This document shows, one piece after another, positions 54,533-64,000 of a stretch of 64,000 nt of DNA (positions are counted from its first letter, which is position 1; every line of letters starts with the position of its first letter). Under the pieces are notes generated by a model that saw only the letters and a list, made by a program, of their open reading frames with translations, ran no database searches and had not been told where the DNA came from. The position numbers were made by a program, and so were the translations under genes. Source of the stretch: Ryuthela nishihirai (taxonomy: Eukaryota > Arthropoda > Arachnida > Araneae > Heptathelidae); NCBI GenBank assembly GCA_038380435.1, contig JAWZYU010000011.1:79481501-79545500 (forward strand), written 5' to 3'.

Positions 54533-54855
54533 GGCATAAAAAATGATGGGTTGCACAGGAATGTGATAGATATTTTAATTAACAGCAAATGGGCCAGTTC
54601 AGTTAGGAATACCAGATCATACAGAGGAGCCAAAATTGGAATTAACTAATTAATTTACTACTGAAACACAGAGATTATTCTCTTGATGTCCTCACACAGA
54701 AATTCCAGTATTATAACCTAGTAATATTAGGCTTGCAAGAGACCAGACGGACATGCAAAGATCAGATACTTCAAATTAATTTTAAATTTCTCTTTTCAGC
54801 GAGGGAAGATGGAAAGCATATCCAAGGTGTAGGTTTGGTTCTCAGCCTACATGCC

Positions 54856-54896
54856 ATTAATCCTGATTTCCTGAAAAGAAGGAAATCAGGATTAAT
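54856..54896. repeat. 16-base inverted repeat (fold-back) inside LINE E
   Basis: ATTAATCCTGATTTCC and GGAAATCAGGATTAAT around a 9-base loop. The right arm is LINE sequence that occurs once more at 55728 in normal context. A second snap-back duplication of the type seen at 52684. Confidence 0.9.
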
Positions 54897-56584
54897 ATGA
54901 ATCAATACCTTTCTCGTCCTAACACACGGCATTACAACAGCTTAATAAATGTGTCAAGGATCAGTTAGAAACTGATAAGAATTTTGGAAAACTTGAAGAC
55001 TTAATGTCATCTGTTGTTATGCACCCACAAAGGTCTCTTCTAGGATTGACTGCATTACTGGAAGATTTCTTACACCAAAATTTAAAACAAAAATTGAAGA
55101 CTTAATGTCATCTGTTGTTATGCACCCATAAAGGTCTCTGATGAGAAAGAAATAAGTTTTACAAATAGCTTCAGGATATTTTGAATTCTGTGAAGAAAGG
55201 AGATATTTGTCTTGCAGTATGAGACTTCAATGCTAAACTTGGAACTGACTCTGACCTTAAGGCATGAGTTTTAGATCTTTTTGGTATTGGTAGTTCCAAT
55301 GGCAATGGGGAACATCATCTACAGGTAGGAAAACTAAGTTATTTGTTAAAATAACTAACACATACTACAGACACTGGGACATTTATAAATACACGTGTTC
55401 CACCTGATGGGTTGCACAGGAATGTGATAGATTATATTTTTATTAACAGCAAATGGGCCAGTTCAGTTAGGAATACCAGATCACACAGGAGAGACAAAAT
55501 TGGATCTGACCTTTAACATTGAAGGTCTGAAAGATCCAGATGTAGCCAAAACATACCATGATAGGCTATTAAGTCATTATGACAATTATGATTTGCTTAC
55601 TACTGAAGTTGAGAAAAATGGGATCACTTACAATAGGCTTTTCTTGAAACCAACGGTACTCTTTTAGGTAAAATGGAAGAAACAAAATTATTTGAGTGAT
55701 AAGGCTGTGGAATGTATTTCTGAAAGAAGGAAATCAGGATTAATATGAATCAACACCTTTCTCATCCTAACACACGGCATTACAACAGCTTAATAAATGT
55801 GTCAAGGACCAGTTAGCAACTGATAAGAATTTTGGCTGACAAAGCAGTTAGAGAGCACAACAGCAGGGGGTTGTACCAGATAGTTAATGTTATGTCTGGA
55901 AACAGACAGGTACACAGGGATTGAGGGATAAACATGGTAAGGTGGCTGCAGGTTAGGATTCTGTGATGGCAAGGTGGGCTGAGCATTTCAGAGATGTTCT
56001 AAACAACGTGATTATTTCTACTCCCACTGTTTGTAATGTGCGATACATTATTAGCTTTTAATCAATTGTGATACATTATTAGCTTTAATGATGACCCTAT
56101 ATCACATTCTGAAGTCGCTTTGGATATATCTACATTACAAAGGCATAAATCCCAAGGAGTGGATGAAATCACCACTGAAATGCTTAGTGCTGAGAACATT
56201 TGTGTTGTCACATGGCTGACTGAAATTTTGAATATTTTTTATGATAAAAGGTGTTGTTCCTAAGGCTTTCTTTCACTAGAGCAATTATTATCCCAATTTT
56301 TAAAAAAAAGGTGATAGAATTCTTATGATAAATATAGGGGTATCAGACTACTTTCTATTCCAGGTAAATATGATTATACTTAATAGAATGAAGAATTTGG
56401 TTGATGGACAACTGTGTGATGAACAGTATGGATTCAGAAGTGGTAGGGATGTATTGATCAAATATCTTTTAGGCAGATTCTTGAGAAATGTTTAGAGTTT
56501 AAGAAACTTATGGTTACTAGATTTATAGATTTTGAAGACTTTTGGATCTGTTGATCAACAGAATTTGTGGTTGATCATTAAAAG

Positions 56585-56748
56585 ATCCCCCTCAAGCAGC
56601 TGCTTGCCACAGAGGTCTGACAGGAGCCTGTCAGTTTATATGCCACAGTAGGAGATCTGAGAGGATGGCACCACATCAGCAGAAAAACGACACACACACA
56701 CATCCATCTGGGGCTTGAACCCAGGTCCCTTAGATCAGTAGCCAAGCG
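56585..56748 (-). mobile_element. SINE2 inserted in LINE E
   Basis: CCCCCTCAAGCAGCTGCTTGCCACAGAGG through GGGCTTGAACCCAGGTCCC and GATCAGTAGCCAAGCG. The A-box end is missing. LINE sequence TTGATC...AGATCATATG continues on both sides, so the SINE is younger than copy E. Confidence 0.92.
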
Positions 56749-57895
56749 ATTAGATCATATGAAATACTCGACAAGTTAGTTAGTGCAATGAAAGCTGCAT
56801 TATATGTAAGATTTCGTAAAACGAAGAAAGAACACTGCATTATATGTAAGATTTCGTAAACCTTGTAGCGATTGGTTTATCATTGCTTGGAGTTAGACCA
56901 GGATGCATTCCGTCTCCTTTTCTCTTTAGTTTGGTTATTGATTACATTATGAGAAATTTTTTGCAACGGAAAGATTTATTAAAAAGTAAAAATAGTTGGT
57001 AAAGCTTGTAGTGATTGGTTTAGCATTGCTTGTGGAGTTAGACCAGGGTGCATTTTGTCTCATTTTCTCTTTAGTTTGGTTATTATGTTATGCAAAATTC
57101 CTTGCAAGGGGAAGATTTTGGCCTTAATGCAGATGATTTCACCCTGTTGGCTAATGATCATGATGTGATGAATTACTTCACTGGGGCTGTTGATGAGACT
57201 GGCAATAGAGTAGCTTTGGTGATAAAAAAAAACTAAATTGATGAAAATTTGTCAGGCAAATAGTGCTTCAGTTGCTTTGAATGGCTGCACTCTTTAGCAA
57301 GTGTCTGAGTTTAATTATCTTGGGAGCTATGTAAGATATTGGTGATGTGCAGCATGTGATAAATAGAAGAATAGGTATTACCACTGGGACTTTTAAGAAT
57401 CTATGGAGAGTATGGAAAAATAGACACATACACCTGAAGACTAAAATTAGGCTATATAATAGTTTGGTTCTTTCTAGGATTAGTTATAGTAGTGAAACTT
57501 GGACCCTTTTTGTAAACAAGGTAACAGGAAACTTTATGCCTTTGATTCTAGATGCTTCCACATTATCTTGGGCATTAGGTAGTTTGATTTTGTAAGTAAT
57601 GTTTAGGTTAGAAGAAGGAGTCATCAACCTACTTTGAGCAACATTGTGCAGAGAGGGATTACACTGGTTTGGCTTTGTTGCATATATACATAGCTGCAGA
57701 TTGAGAAACAGGGTTACGAACAGTGTGCCCAAAGGCTTCAAGAAAAGGAGGAGACCTAGGATACGATGTGCAGACTATATTAAACAGGACCTTGCTAGAA
57801 CTGGCCTACAGTAACCAAATGCAACTCAGAGCACGTCACGAGAAGGAAAATTACACAGTCCGGCGAGACCTCCGTAGCTCGTGGCTGCATGAATA

Positions 57896-58463
57896 TTTTG
57901 TATTTTAATTGATATCAAGTATAATAGTTTGATATAAATTTTATTTTAGATATTATACACAGATGTCAAAAATTCAAAGTATAAATGGGGATAAGTACAG
58001 TTAAGTTTGGGGGCGTCAAAAGGCAAGGTGCAATGGCAGTGGAAAATGCAGCAATAATAGTTTTAAAGGCAGCTTTGTGATGGTATGTGAGGGGTTGATA
58101 GAGGAAAGATAGAGGCTAAATGTTTTCTTTTTTAAACCCATGTCAGAAAGGTGGTTTAAATCCATGTGATGAAGGCAATAAGAAAAAATTTGTATCACTA
58201 AGATTGTAGATTTCCCTACCAAACACACTTTGTTTCCAAGCTAATCTAATAATCTCTAATTCTGAAAAGAACCTTTCTGTTTTATTAAGCATTTCAGAAA
58301 GGTGAAACTACTGAGAAAGTTTGGAGCAGATTTTCTTAAAAAAAAAAAAGAAAACTGAGAAATAAAAATTTTTGATAAAATGCAAAAAAAAAAATGGAGT
58401 TGTCAGTTTTGTATCTATCAGAGAGTTTAATAAAATCTCAGTAAAAATACTATTAAAAAAAAA
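57896..58463. other. AT-rich spacer, nothing recognised
   Basis: No gene or known repeat. Confidence 0.4.
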
Positions 58464-58502
58464 TACCCCCTCAAGCAGCTGCTTGCCACAGAGGTCTGAC
58501 TC
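58464..58502 (-). mobile_element. SINE2 tail fragment
   Basis: ATACCCCCTCAAGCAGCTGC, TTGCCACAGAGGTCTGAC only: an extreme 5' truncation, as expected from incomplete reverse transcription starting at the shared 3' end. Confidence 0.85.
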
Positions 58503-58977
58503 TATTAAACCATTAAAGGTCATAATAATACTGTAAATTTTTTTAAATTATATTATCTCTTAATTATTTTATTTATATTAATTTTTAAATCTATTACCTT
58601 TTATCTCCTAAAGGTCTCATATTAACCATTAAGTTGTTATTTTGAACTTATCTTGAATCTAAAAAATTTTCATATCTGGCCAATGTTGAAGAAATGAGAC
58701 ACAAAGTGTGAAACAATATACTATTTGCCATTTTCATTTAACAGATCAGTTTTCCTGTTATGAATTTTTTTTGTCACCAGACAGCACTGCTAAATGACAA
58801 CCTCCCTCCCATGCAGAAAGTGAGCAACATATCAATGTGCTGACTTCACAAAAATATCACTAATTCACTGGCATAAAAAATAAATAATATATGATTATTT
58901 TCATAAGCTAGTTTGATAAGTTTAGCAATCAGATGCTACCACTGAAAAATAAATTATTCTTAGTATAATTTTATTCA
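58503..58977. other. AT-rich spacer, nothing recognised
   Basis: No gene or known repeat. Confidence 0.4.
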
Positions 58978-59285
58978 TCATATTAATAGATTCTGAAAAA
59001 AATTCATCGCTGCCACGGCGGAAATCGAACCCGCATCTCTCCAGATTCATGCCAGAACGCGCTACCATTGCACCACGCATCGGACAATGAATATTTTCAG
59101 AATATGGCCTTAAAAATCTTCTTCCTGAGACGTGACTGATACAGCACCATCTATACTCAAGGAGATGCAACTTTTTCAGTCGTTGCATTTGATTATCAGA
59201 TGTTAATGAGAAGGTCGCTAACACAAAGACGTTAATATATAATTAAAAATCAATCCAAAGTGAATGCACAGTATTCCCAGTTAAG
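58978..59285 (-). mobile_element. SINE3-like tRNA-containing repeat, copy 1
   Basis: Minus strand: GTGGTGCAATGGTAGCGCG (A-box region) and GGGTTCGATTTCCGCC (B box), then GGCAGCGATGAATTTTTTTCAG and AATCTATTAAT. On its other side lie GACTGAAAAAGTTGCATCTCC and CTTTTTAATTATATATTAACG-type sequence. The cloverleaf is not well formed, so not a functional tRNA gene. Confidence 0.75.
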
Positions 59286-59287
59286 AA

Positions 59288-59486
59288 CATTAATTAATAG
59301 ATTCTGAAAAAAATTCGCCGCCACGGTGGGAATCGAACCCGCATCTCTCCAGATTCATGCCAGAGCGTGCTACCATTGCACTACGTGTCGGACAACGAAT
59401 ATTTTCAGAATATGACCTTATAAATCTTCTTCCTGAGACGTTAATCCAAAGTGAATGCACAGTATTCCCTGTTAAGAACATTAAAT
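59288..59486 (-). mobile_element. SINE3-like repeat, copy 2, internally deleted
   Basis: Same tRNA-like core (GGTTCGATTCCCACC in inverse) with the same ends. The ~110-base segment holding GATGCAACTTTTTCAGTCG is deleted between CCTGAGACG and TTAATCC. Confidence 0.75.
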
Positions 59487-59519
59487 TAATAGATTCTGAA
59501 ATTCATTCCCACCGTGGCG

Positions 59520-59905
59520 GCAATGGATTTTTTTCAGAATCTATTAATTAATGTTCTTAACAGGGAATACTGTGCATTCACTTTGGATTGATTTTTAATT
59601 ATATATTAATGTCTTTGCCTTAGCGACCTTCTCATTAACATCTGATAATCAAATGCAACGACTGAAAAAGTTGCATCTCCTTGAGTATAGATGGCGCTGT
59701 CTCAGTCATGTCTCAGGAAGAAGATTTATAAGGTCATATTCTGAAAATATTCGTTGTCCAACACGTGGTGCAATGGTAGCATGCTCTGGCATGAATCTGG
59801 AGAGATGCGGGTTCGATTCCCGCCGTGGTGGCGATGAATTTTTTTCAGAATCTATTAATTAATGTTCTTAACAGGGAATATTGTGCATTCACTTTGGATT
59901 GATTT
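59520..59905 (+). mobile_element. SINE3-like repeat, copy 3, inverted relative to copies 1 and 2
   Basis: Plus-strand version with perfect B box GGTTCGATTCC (59811-59821) and A-box region GGTGCAATGGTAGC (59768). With the preceding copies it forms a palindrome centred near 59510. The block CAGAATCTATTAATTAATG, then TTCTTAACAGGGAATA, occurs at both its ends. Confidence 0.75.
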
Positions 59906-59984
59906 TTAATTATTCATCATAAAAGTTGTGTCCCAAAAATGGATCATTGGCCATTAATGAGTTAATATATATTAAGTATTACTA

Positions 59985-60256
59985 GATCTTATTATTGGAT
60001 ATTAACTATTAATAGATCCTATTAATAGCTATTAACTTTTACTAGACCTTATTAATAGATATTAACTATAATTGAACCTATTGATAGATATTACTGATAC
60101 TTCTTATATTTTAACTATTAATGCACCCTATTAATAGATATTAACTCTTACTAGACCTTATTAATAGAAATTAACTGTAATTAGACCCTATTAATAGATA
60201 TTAACTATTAACACACCCTATTAATGGATATTAACTCTTACTAGACCTTATTAATA
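59985..60256 (+). repeat. 30 bp minisatellite, about 9 units
   Basis: Unit of the form CCTATTAATAGATATTAACT plus NTTACTAGAC, alternating with ATTAANACAC and NTAATTGAAC endings. One unit near 60085-60120 is altered. Strongly AT-rich. Confidence 0.85.
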
Positions 60257-60284
60257 AATTTCCCCTCAAGATAATAATAAACAA

Positions 60285-60345
60285 ATATCCCCTCAAGCAA
60301 CTGCTTGCCACAGAGATCAGAAAGGCGCCCGTCAGTTTATACCCA
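60285..60345 (-). mobile_element. SINE2 tail fragment
   Basis: AATATCCCCTCAAGCAACTGC, TTGCCACAGAGATCAGAAAGG, GTCAGTTTATACC. 5'-truncated. Confidence 0.85.
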
Positions 60346-60485
60346 AAATTGACAAATACTGAAATATTAATTTGCACAAACATCTGGAATATACATTTAT
60401 TTTAAATAATTAAATCATTTGAAAAACATAATACTTATTAAGCCTTAGGTCTATTGTCACATATTCAAACTTCAATAACTCATTA

Positions 60486-60690
60486 GCCTTAACTGGCATA
60501 GTGGTTAGGCAGCTAGCGACTGTTCCAGCAAGGCAAACTTTGTGTGCTGTATTAGCTCTAACTAAGGCAGTGGTCAGCAGTGACTTCGGTCTTAGTAGGG
60601 CATGTCCTTGTATGAAAAGGCCTGTAAAAGCTAGGAGTAGCTTCTAGGATTCTTCTCTGTCCTATATGTCGCAAATAAAAAAAAAATACT
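60486..60690 (+). mobile_element. Possible further SINE with A-rich tail
   Basis: Starts with an A-box-like TGGCATAGTGGTTAGGCAGC and ends CAAATAAAAAAAAAATACT. No B box is visible. Single copy in the window, so the call is weak. Confidence 0.3.
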
Positions 60691-60898
60691 AAAAGAATAT
60701 TGTTGAAAATAGAGTTTATATATTTGATTGAGATCTTTATCTGCTATTACATTTTACAAAAAAAAAAAACCCAATGTTTCAGAAGTTATCAGATGTCAGT
60801 TTCCTCATTTAGGTAACACATGGTTGTTCCTTAATTTTTGGAAACCAGTGAATTATAACAAATTGACATATAAGTTCTCAGTTTTGCATTCTAATATG

Positions 60899-61395
60899 CA
60901 TCATTATCATCCTCAAGTAGCCCATGGGCTACGGAGGTCAACCAGACTGTGCAATTTAGTTCTCCAAGCATATCTGTCCTGAGCTACATCTGCTGCATCT
61001 GGCCACTGCACACCAATTCTAACAAGGTCCTGTTTGACATTGTCTGTCCACCACATCCTGTGTCTCCCCCTCTTTCTGAGGCTTTTACGCACACTGCTCA
61101 TAACCTTATTCACTAATCTATAGTTATGCATATGGGGAACATGGCAAAATCAACGGAGTCTCTCTCTACACAATATGCTGCTCAAAGGAATTTGCAGACT
61201 ACTTTGCCTAACATCATTATTACTTGTAAAGTTGAACCTCCTAATGCCCAAGATACTGCGTAAGCATCTAGAATCAAAAGCATCAAGTTTCCTCTTATCT
61301 TGTTTACAAAGTATCCAAGTTTCACTATCATAACATACCCTAGAAAGAACAAAACTATTATACAGTCTAATTTTAATCTTTAGGTGTATATGTAA
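60899..61395 (-). mobile_element. RTE-like LINE 3' fragment G (5'-truncated)
   Basis: Minus strand: ATACACCTAAAGATTAAAATT..., GTGAAACTTGGATAC, MHNYRLVNKVM (61131), TDNVKQDLVRIGVQWPDA, ending GTAGCCCATGGGCTACTTGAGGATGATAATGATG. About 495 bases; truncation at 61395. Typical product of incomplete reverse transcription. Confidence 0.92.
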
Positions 61396-61925
61396 ATTAT
61401 TTCATCTGAGCAAAAATATTTCCAATTCTAATATTTAGGTAAGTGTATAAAAAAAGATCTATCCACCTCCCGTACTCAAAGTCTTGATTTTCTGGTGTCA
61501 ATAGATCCGAGTATATCCAGAGTTCGAGTCCGGGAGGAAGATGATTGGAGTTTTTAACACACTTGCCTAACAACTCCAAAGGAATATCATTGTAGTGAAC
61601 TTCACTTCTTATATTTTTACTTCATCCTATTGCTGATCAGGGTTGGATCAAGGAGGAACCTAAGGGGACGTGACCCCCCCGCTTTTGAGAATACCAGTGA
61701 GTAATGGAACCCAAAAGTTATTAAATTACTGCATATTTCAGGCATTACCAGTAATTTTCTTTTAAAACCTCTATAAAACAAAGGGGAAAGCTTTACACTG
61801 CAATGGAGCAATGAAAACCCTGTGAGGCCCCCTCGTTCACTTTTACTTTACCTTAACCAGTTTTGCTTAATTTACGTTATATTTATCATTTTGGAGATTT
61901 TTATTTCCTTTCTGGCATCACAGTG
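61396..61925. other. Spacer with dispersed-repeat piece
   Basis: 61705-61815 resembles 63000-63095 (TTATTAAAYTNCTGCATATTTCANGCATT...). GACGTGACCCCCCCGC suggests another C-run-bearing element. No gene. Confidence 0.4.
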
Positions 61926-61929
61926 CTCG

Positions 61930-62290
61930 TTTCCAAGAGTTAGGAGTTGCACATGCGCAATTCCGAACTTTCGATTGTCACCCGCTAAAGTGCTTGCACA
62001 AGGACACGCCCACTCTTGCATCATAGCTTGCACCGTTCGTCAATTTATGCAAATGTCTTTCCCGGCGGGCAACATGACACGTGCGGACTTTGTACCTCTT
62101 GTTATAACCTGGTGACATGTTGTCACAGTAGCACAGAAGATAGTAGAGAGGGTAGTAGAGCACAGCACAGTTTAGATATCAGTTTTAGTTTGGAGTTTGT
62201 TGAAGATGTTTGTAGTAAGAAATGATGTAGTATCTTCTTTATTGAAGTTTTGGTGAATGCTTTTTGGAAATAAATTGTTTGTTATTTAAA
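61930..62290 (+). promoter_or_regulatory. CpG-containing block, candidate promoter or LTR-like sequence
   Basis: Less AT-rich than its surroundings, with CACATGCGCAATT (resembling an NRF1-type site), ACACGCCCAC and several CpGs. TGTTATAACCTGGTGAC follows at 62099. Further on are AGTAGAGAGGGTAGTAGAGC and AATAAA at 62269. The layout (TG start, poly-A signal ~170 bases on) could be a solo LTR. No matching CA end or duplication can be fixed. Confidence 0.3.
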
Positions 62291-62800
62291 CCTTTTGAAT
62301 CTTTACTAATTTTTTTCTCTTGAGCAACGTTAGTTTGTTTTGATTAGCATTAACATAAAATTTTAACAATCATTTAATATTTTTGAATTCTTACTCATTA
62401 ATGCTCGCTGCTATTTCAAACCCTAATTTAACTTTATTTTTGGCAATTTCTCAATTATTGCCTGGTGCCCAACTCAGCTATCCGGAGCATGAAAATAATT
62501 GGATCAAAGGGTCCAAACTTTAAAAGTAATTCATTTTTTGGAGCGTTACAGCCCCCCCCCCCCCCCCCTCCCACATATACACTATATTTTCCAGAACTGG
62601 AACTACTGCTGTGTGTTTGGTTCTAACTAATGAGCAAAGAAGTATATAAAGCAGAGCTTTATTTATAAATTTGGACATTTGGATTTTATTATAAAGAAAA
62701 GTGAAAACACAACATGCGAAGCTATATTAAAATAAATTAATTGAAACTTCCTATTTTGACTGGAAGCTGAACTTTTCCCCTTGAGGATGCTGGTAAGGCT
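62291..62800. other. AT-rich spacer with 17-C run
   Basis: C run at 62552-62568 after GGAGCGTTACAG. No gene. Confidence 0.4.
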
Positions 62801-62985
62801 AATAAAAAAAAATAACCTTCAAGCAGCTGCTTGCCACAAAGGTCTGACAGAAGTATGTTACTATAATGCGCCATAGTAGATCTGTAAGAATGGCGGGACC
62901 TCAGCAGAAAGAAAACAGTCATACTTTACTGGGGGCTCAGATCACAATTACTTGGATCAAATGCCTTAACCACTCAGCCAGACTA
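62801..62985 (-). mobile_element. SINE2, near full length, diverged
   Basis: ACCTTCAAGCAGCTGCTTGCCACAAAGG, GATCTGTAAGAATGGCGGGACC, CTTAACCACTCAGCCAG (A-box end). The B box is lost (GGCTCAGATCACAATT). Confidence 0.88.
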
Positions 62986-63683
62986 ATACAGGTAAAAAAT
63001 TATTAAACTTCTGCATATTTCATGCATTTTTCCCAAGTGTTTTTAAAAATGTGTAAAAAGAAGGTGAAAATATTATATTACAACAGGAATGAAGTTTCTT
63101 GCTTCCTCTCCTCAATTTTATCTTTCCCCCACCTCTTTATTTTTCTTTTCTATATTTGGGCCTGAAAATTTTATGTTATGTCCAGAAAAGTTACCCTCGA
63201 AAAGTTGGAAATATTCATTAAAACTCTCAAATAACACAAATGATATGCATGTATTTATTTTATTTAAAAATCAAAAAAATTATTCTAAAACAAAAAAAAA
63301 TGTGTAAAATAATTTATAATTTGTCAACGGTTCACAGTAATAAAAGAATTGTTTAATAATTTAGTGCAAATAAATAATTCTGAATTATAAATATTATTGC
63401 TATTTGTTTATTAATTCCTCAATCACAAACAATAATAAGGAGAAATTTATCAGCATTAGTGTGAAGCGAGATTGATTTTGATTTGGTATCAAAAAATATA
63501 ACTTTTAAAGGCCAAGGACATAAAATATAGGGGAAAAGTTTTATTTTTTTTAAATAAATATATAGGGCAAAAACATATTTTTGAAATTTTTATATTTATA
63601 AAAATTGCTTCGTCTAATATACTTATAAAAATTTTGAAAGCACATTTTTGTCCTATATATTTATAAAAAATAAATAAATAAAT
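62986..63683. other. AT-rich spacer, nothing recognised
   Basis: Apart from the weak repeat at 63000-63095, nothing can be supported. Confidence 0.4.
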
Positions 63684-63990
63684 ATCCCCTCAAGCAGCTA
63701 GTTGACACAGAAAATGTCAAACAGGACCTTGCTAGAATTGACCTAGAGTGGCCAAATGCAGCATCAGTAGCTCAGAACAGACATCTGGAGAGGAAAATTA
63801 CAGTCTGGTTGGACCTCTGTAGCCCATGGCCGCATGAGGATTTTGTACATATGTACGTATGCCATAGCAGAAGTTCTGAGAGGATGGCGAACCACAGCAG
63901 AAAGACAACACAAACATCCATGCCTTACCTGGGACTCGAACCCAGGTCCCTTAAATCAGTAGCCAAGCAAGCTAACCATTCAGCCACAGG
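63684..63990 (-). mobile_element. SINE2 interrupted by LINE 3' fragment
   Basis: The outer parts are one SINE2: tail AATATCCCCTCAAGCAGCTAG at 63690, and body plus intact head from 63849 to about 63990 (B box GGTTCGAGTCC, A-box region TGGCTGAATGGTTAGC). The middle (63711-63848) is LINE sequence. Confidence 0.9.
63711..63848 (+). mobile_element. RTE-like LINE 3' fragment H inside SINE2
   Basis: AATGTCAAACAGGACCTTGC through CAGTCTGGTTGGACCTCTGTAGCCC and ATGGCCGCATGAGGATTTTGTAC. The same subfamily tail as copy E (GCATGAATATTTTGTA). It replaces the SINE2 stretch AGGTCTGACAGG...CAGTTTA. Confidence 0.88.
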
Positions 63991-64000
63991 ATTAAAACAT

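Larger units (their letters stand above)
54131..57895 (+). mobile_element. RTE-like LINE, copy E, scrambled and strongly decayed
   Basis: Starts with CTAGTTTCTTTAAAAATCC and TCATTTTCTCTCTGCAGG (as in copy C at 34780). Unrelated sequence fills 54200-54532. LINE blocks then appear out of order (54533-55140) and in normal order from 55140 to 57895. Ends CTCCGTAGCTCGTGGCTGCATGAATATTTTGT, without GAT repeats, shared with fragment H at 63711. The YADD region is reduced to AATGCAGATGATTTC near 57125. Every frame is broken. A SINE2 sits at 56585-56748. Confidence 0.85.

Noticed and set aside
59010..59090. Functional tRNA-Met-like gene (CAT near the anticodon position)
   Set aside because: The anticodon stem does not pair and the unit recurs three times with identical flanking blocks, so it is a repeat.

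Overview
The window is a repeat-dominated stretch of an AT-rich eukaryotic (metazoan, invertebrate) genome. Grounds: C2H2 zinc fingers, tRNA-derived SINEs with Pol III A and B boxes, APE-type LINEs, a Ty3/gypsy LTR element, Tc1, hAT and piggyBac-type elements, a Polinton (Maverick) capsid-gene remnant and satellite DNA. The zinc-finger linkers (TKEKPH instead of TGEKPY) and the transposon mix recall arthropods, perhaps chelicerates; that is a weak inference. I see no intact host gene. The only gene-like non-transposon locus is a broken C2H2 zinc-finger array (31920-33290, minus).

Layout. 1-3382: LINE copy A, dead, sitting in a satellite array (3383-6258) built of a ~375 bp dimer of two diverged ~185 bp monomers. 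6575-11370: an AT-rich repeat field with ~70 bp tandem units and inverted arms, split by LINE copy B (7162-10612). 11830-14810 (minus): Polinton/adintovirus-type morphogenesis genes (small structural protein, adenain-like protease, penton-like protein, major capsid protein), all broken. 14900-15429: piggyBac-type MITE between TTAA sites. 16200-24400: SINE and MITE debris. 24415-28489: a 4.1 kb element with ~700 bp terminal inverted repeats, TTAA at both ends and a decayed ORF, which I cannot assign to a named family. 28500-29062: LINE fragment. 31920-33290: zinc-finger array. 34119-37695: LINE copy C. 38083-39941: SINE2, SINE1 and a Tc1 element with visible inverted ends. 40887-46772: complete but dead Ty3/gypsy element (LTR, tRNA-Leu-type PBS, gag, PR, RT, RNase H, IN, PPT, LTR). 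46940-47800: Jockey/CR1-type RT remnant split by a hAT-like MITE. 49285-57895: two head-to-head LINE copies (D minus, E plus) with nested SINEs and fold-back junctions. 58464-64000: more SINEs, a palindromic cluster of a third tRNA-like repeat, a 30 bp minisatellite and two LINE 3' ends.

How the parts work together. The commonest SINE here (SINE2, about 13 copies) shares the last ~28 bases before its tail with the RTE-like LINE (GACCTCYGTRGC..., then GCTGCTTGAGG). This suggests the LINE machinery mobilises it. LINE copies A and B carry the same premature stop but sit in unrelated flanks, so dead copies were probably also mobilised in trans. Exchange between the satellite and the LINE inside it, inverted snap-back duplications in LINE copies, and nested or chimeric SINEs show a locus shaped by template switching and recombination. 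All protein and family assignments come from reading motifs; no database search was run.
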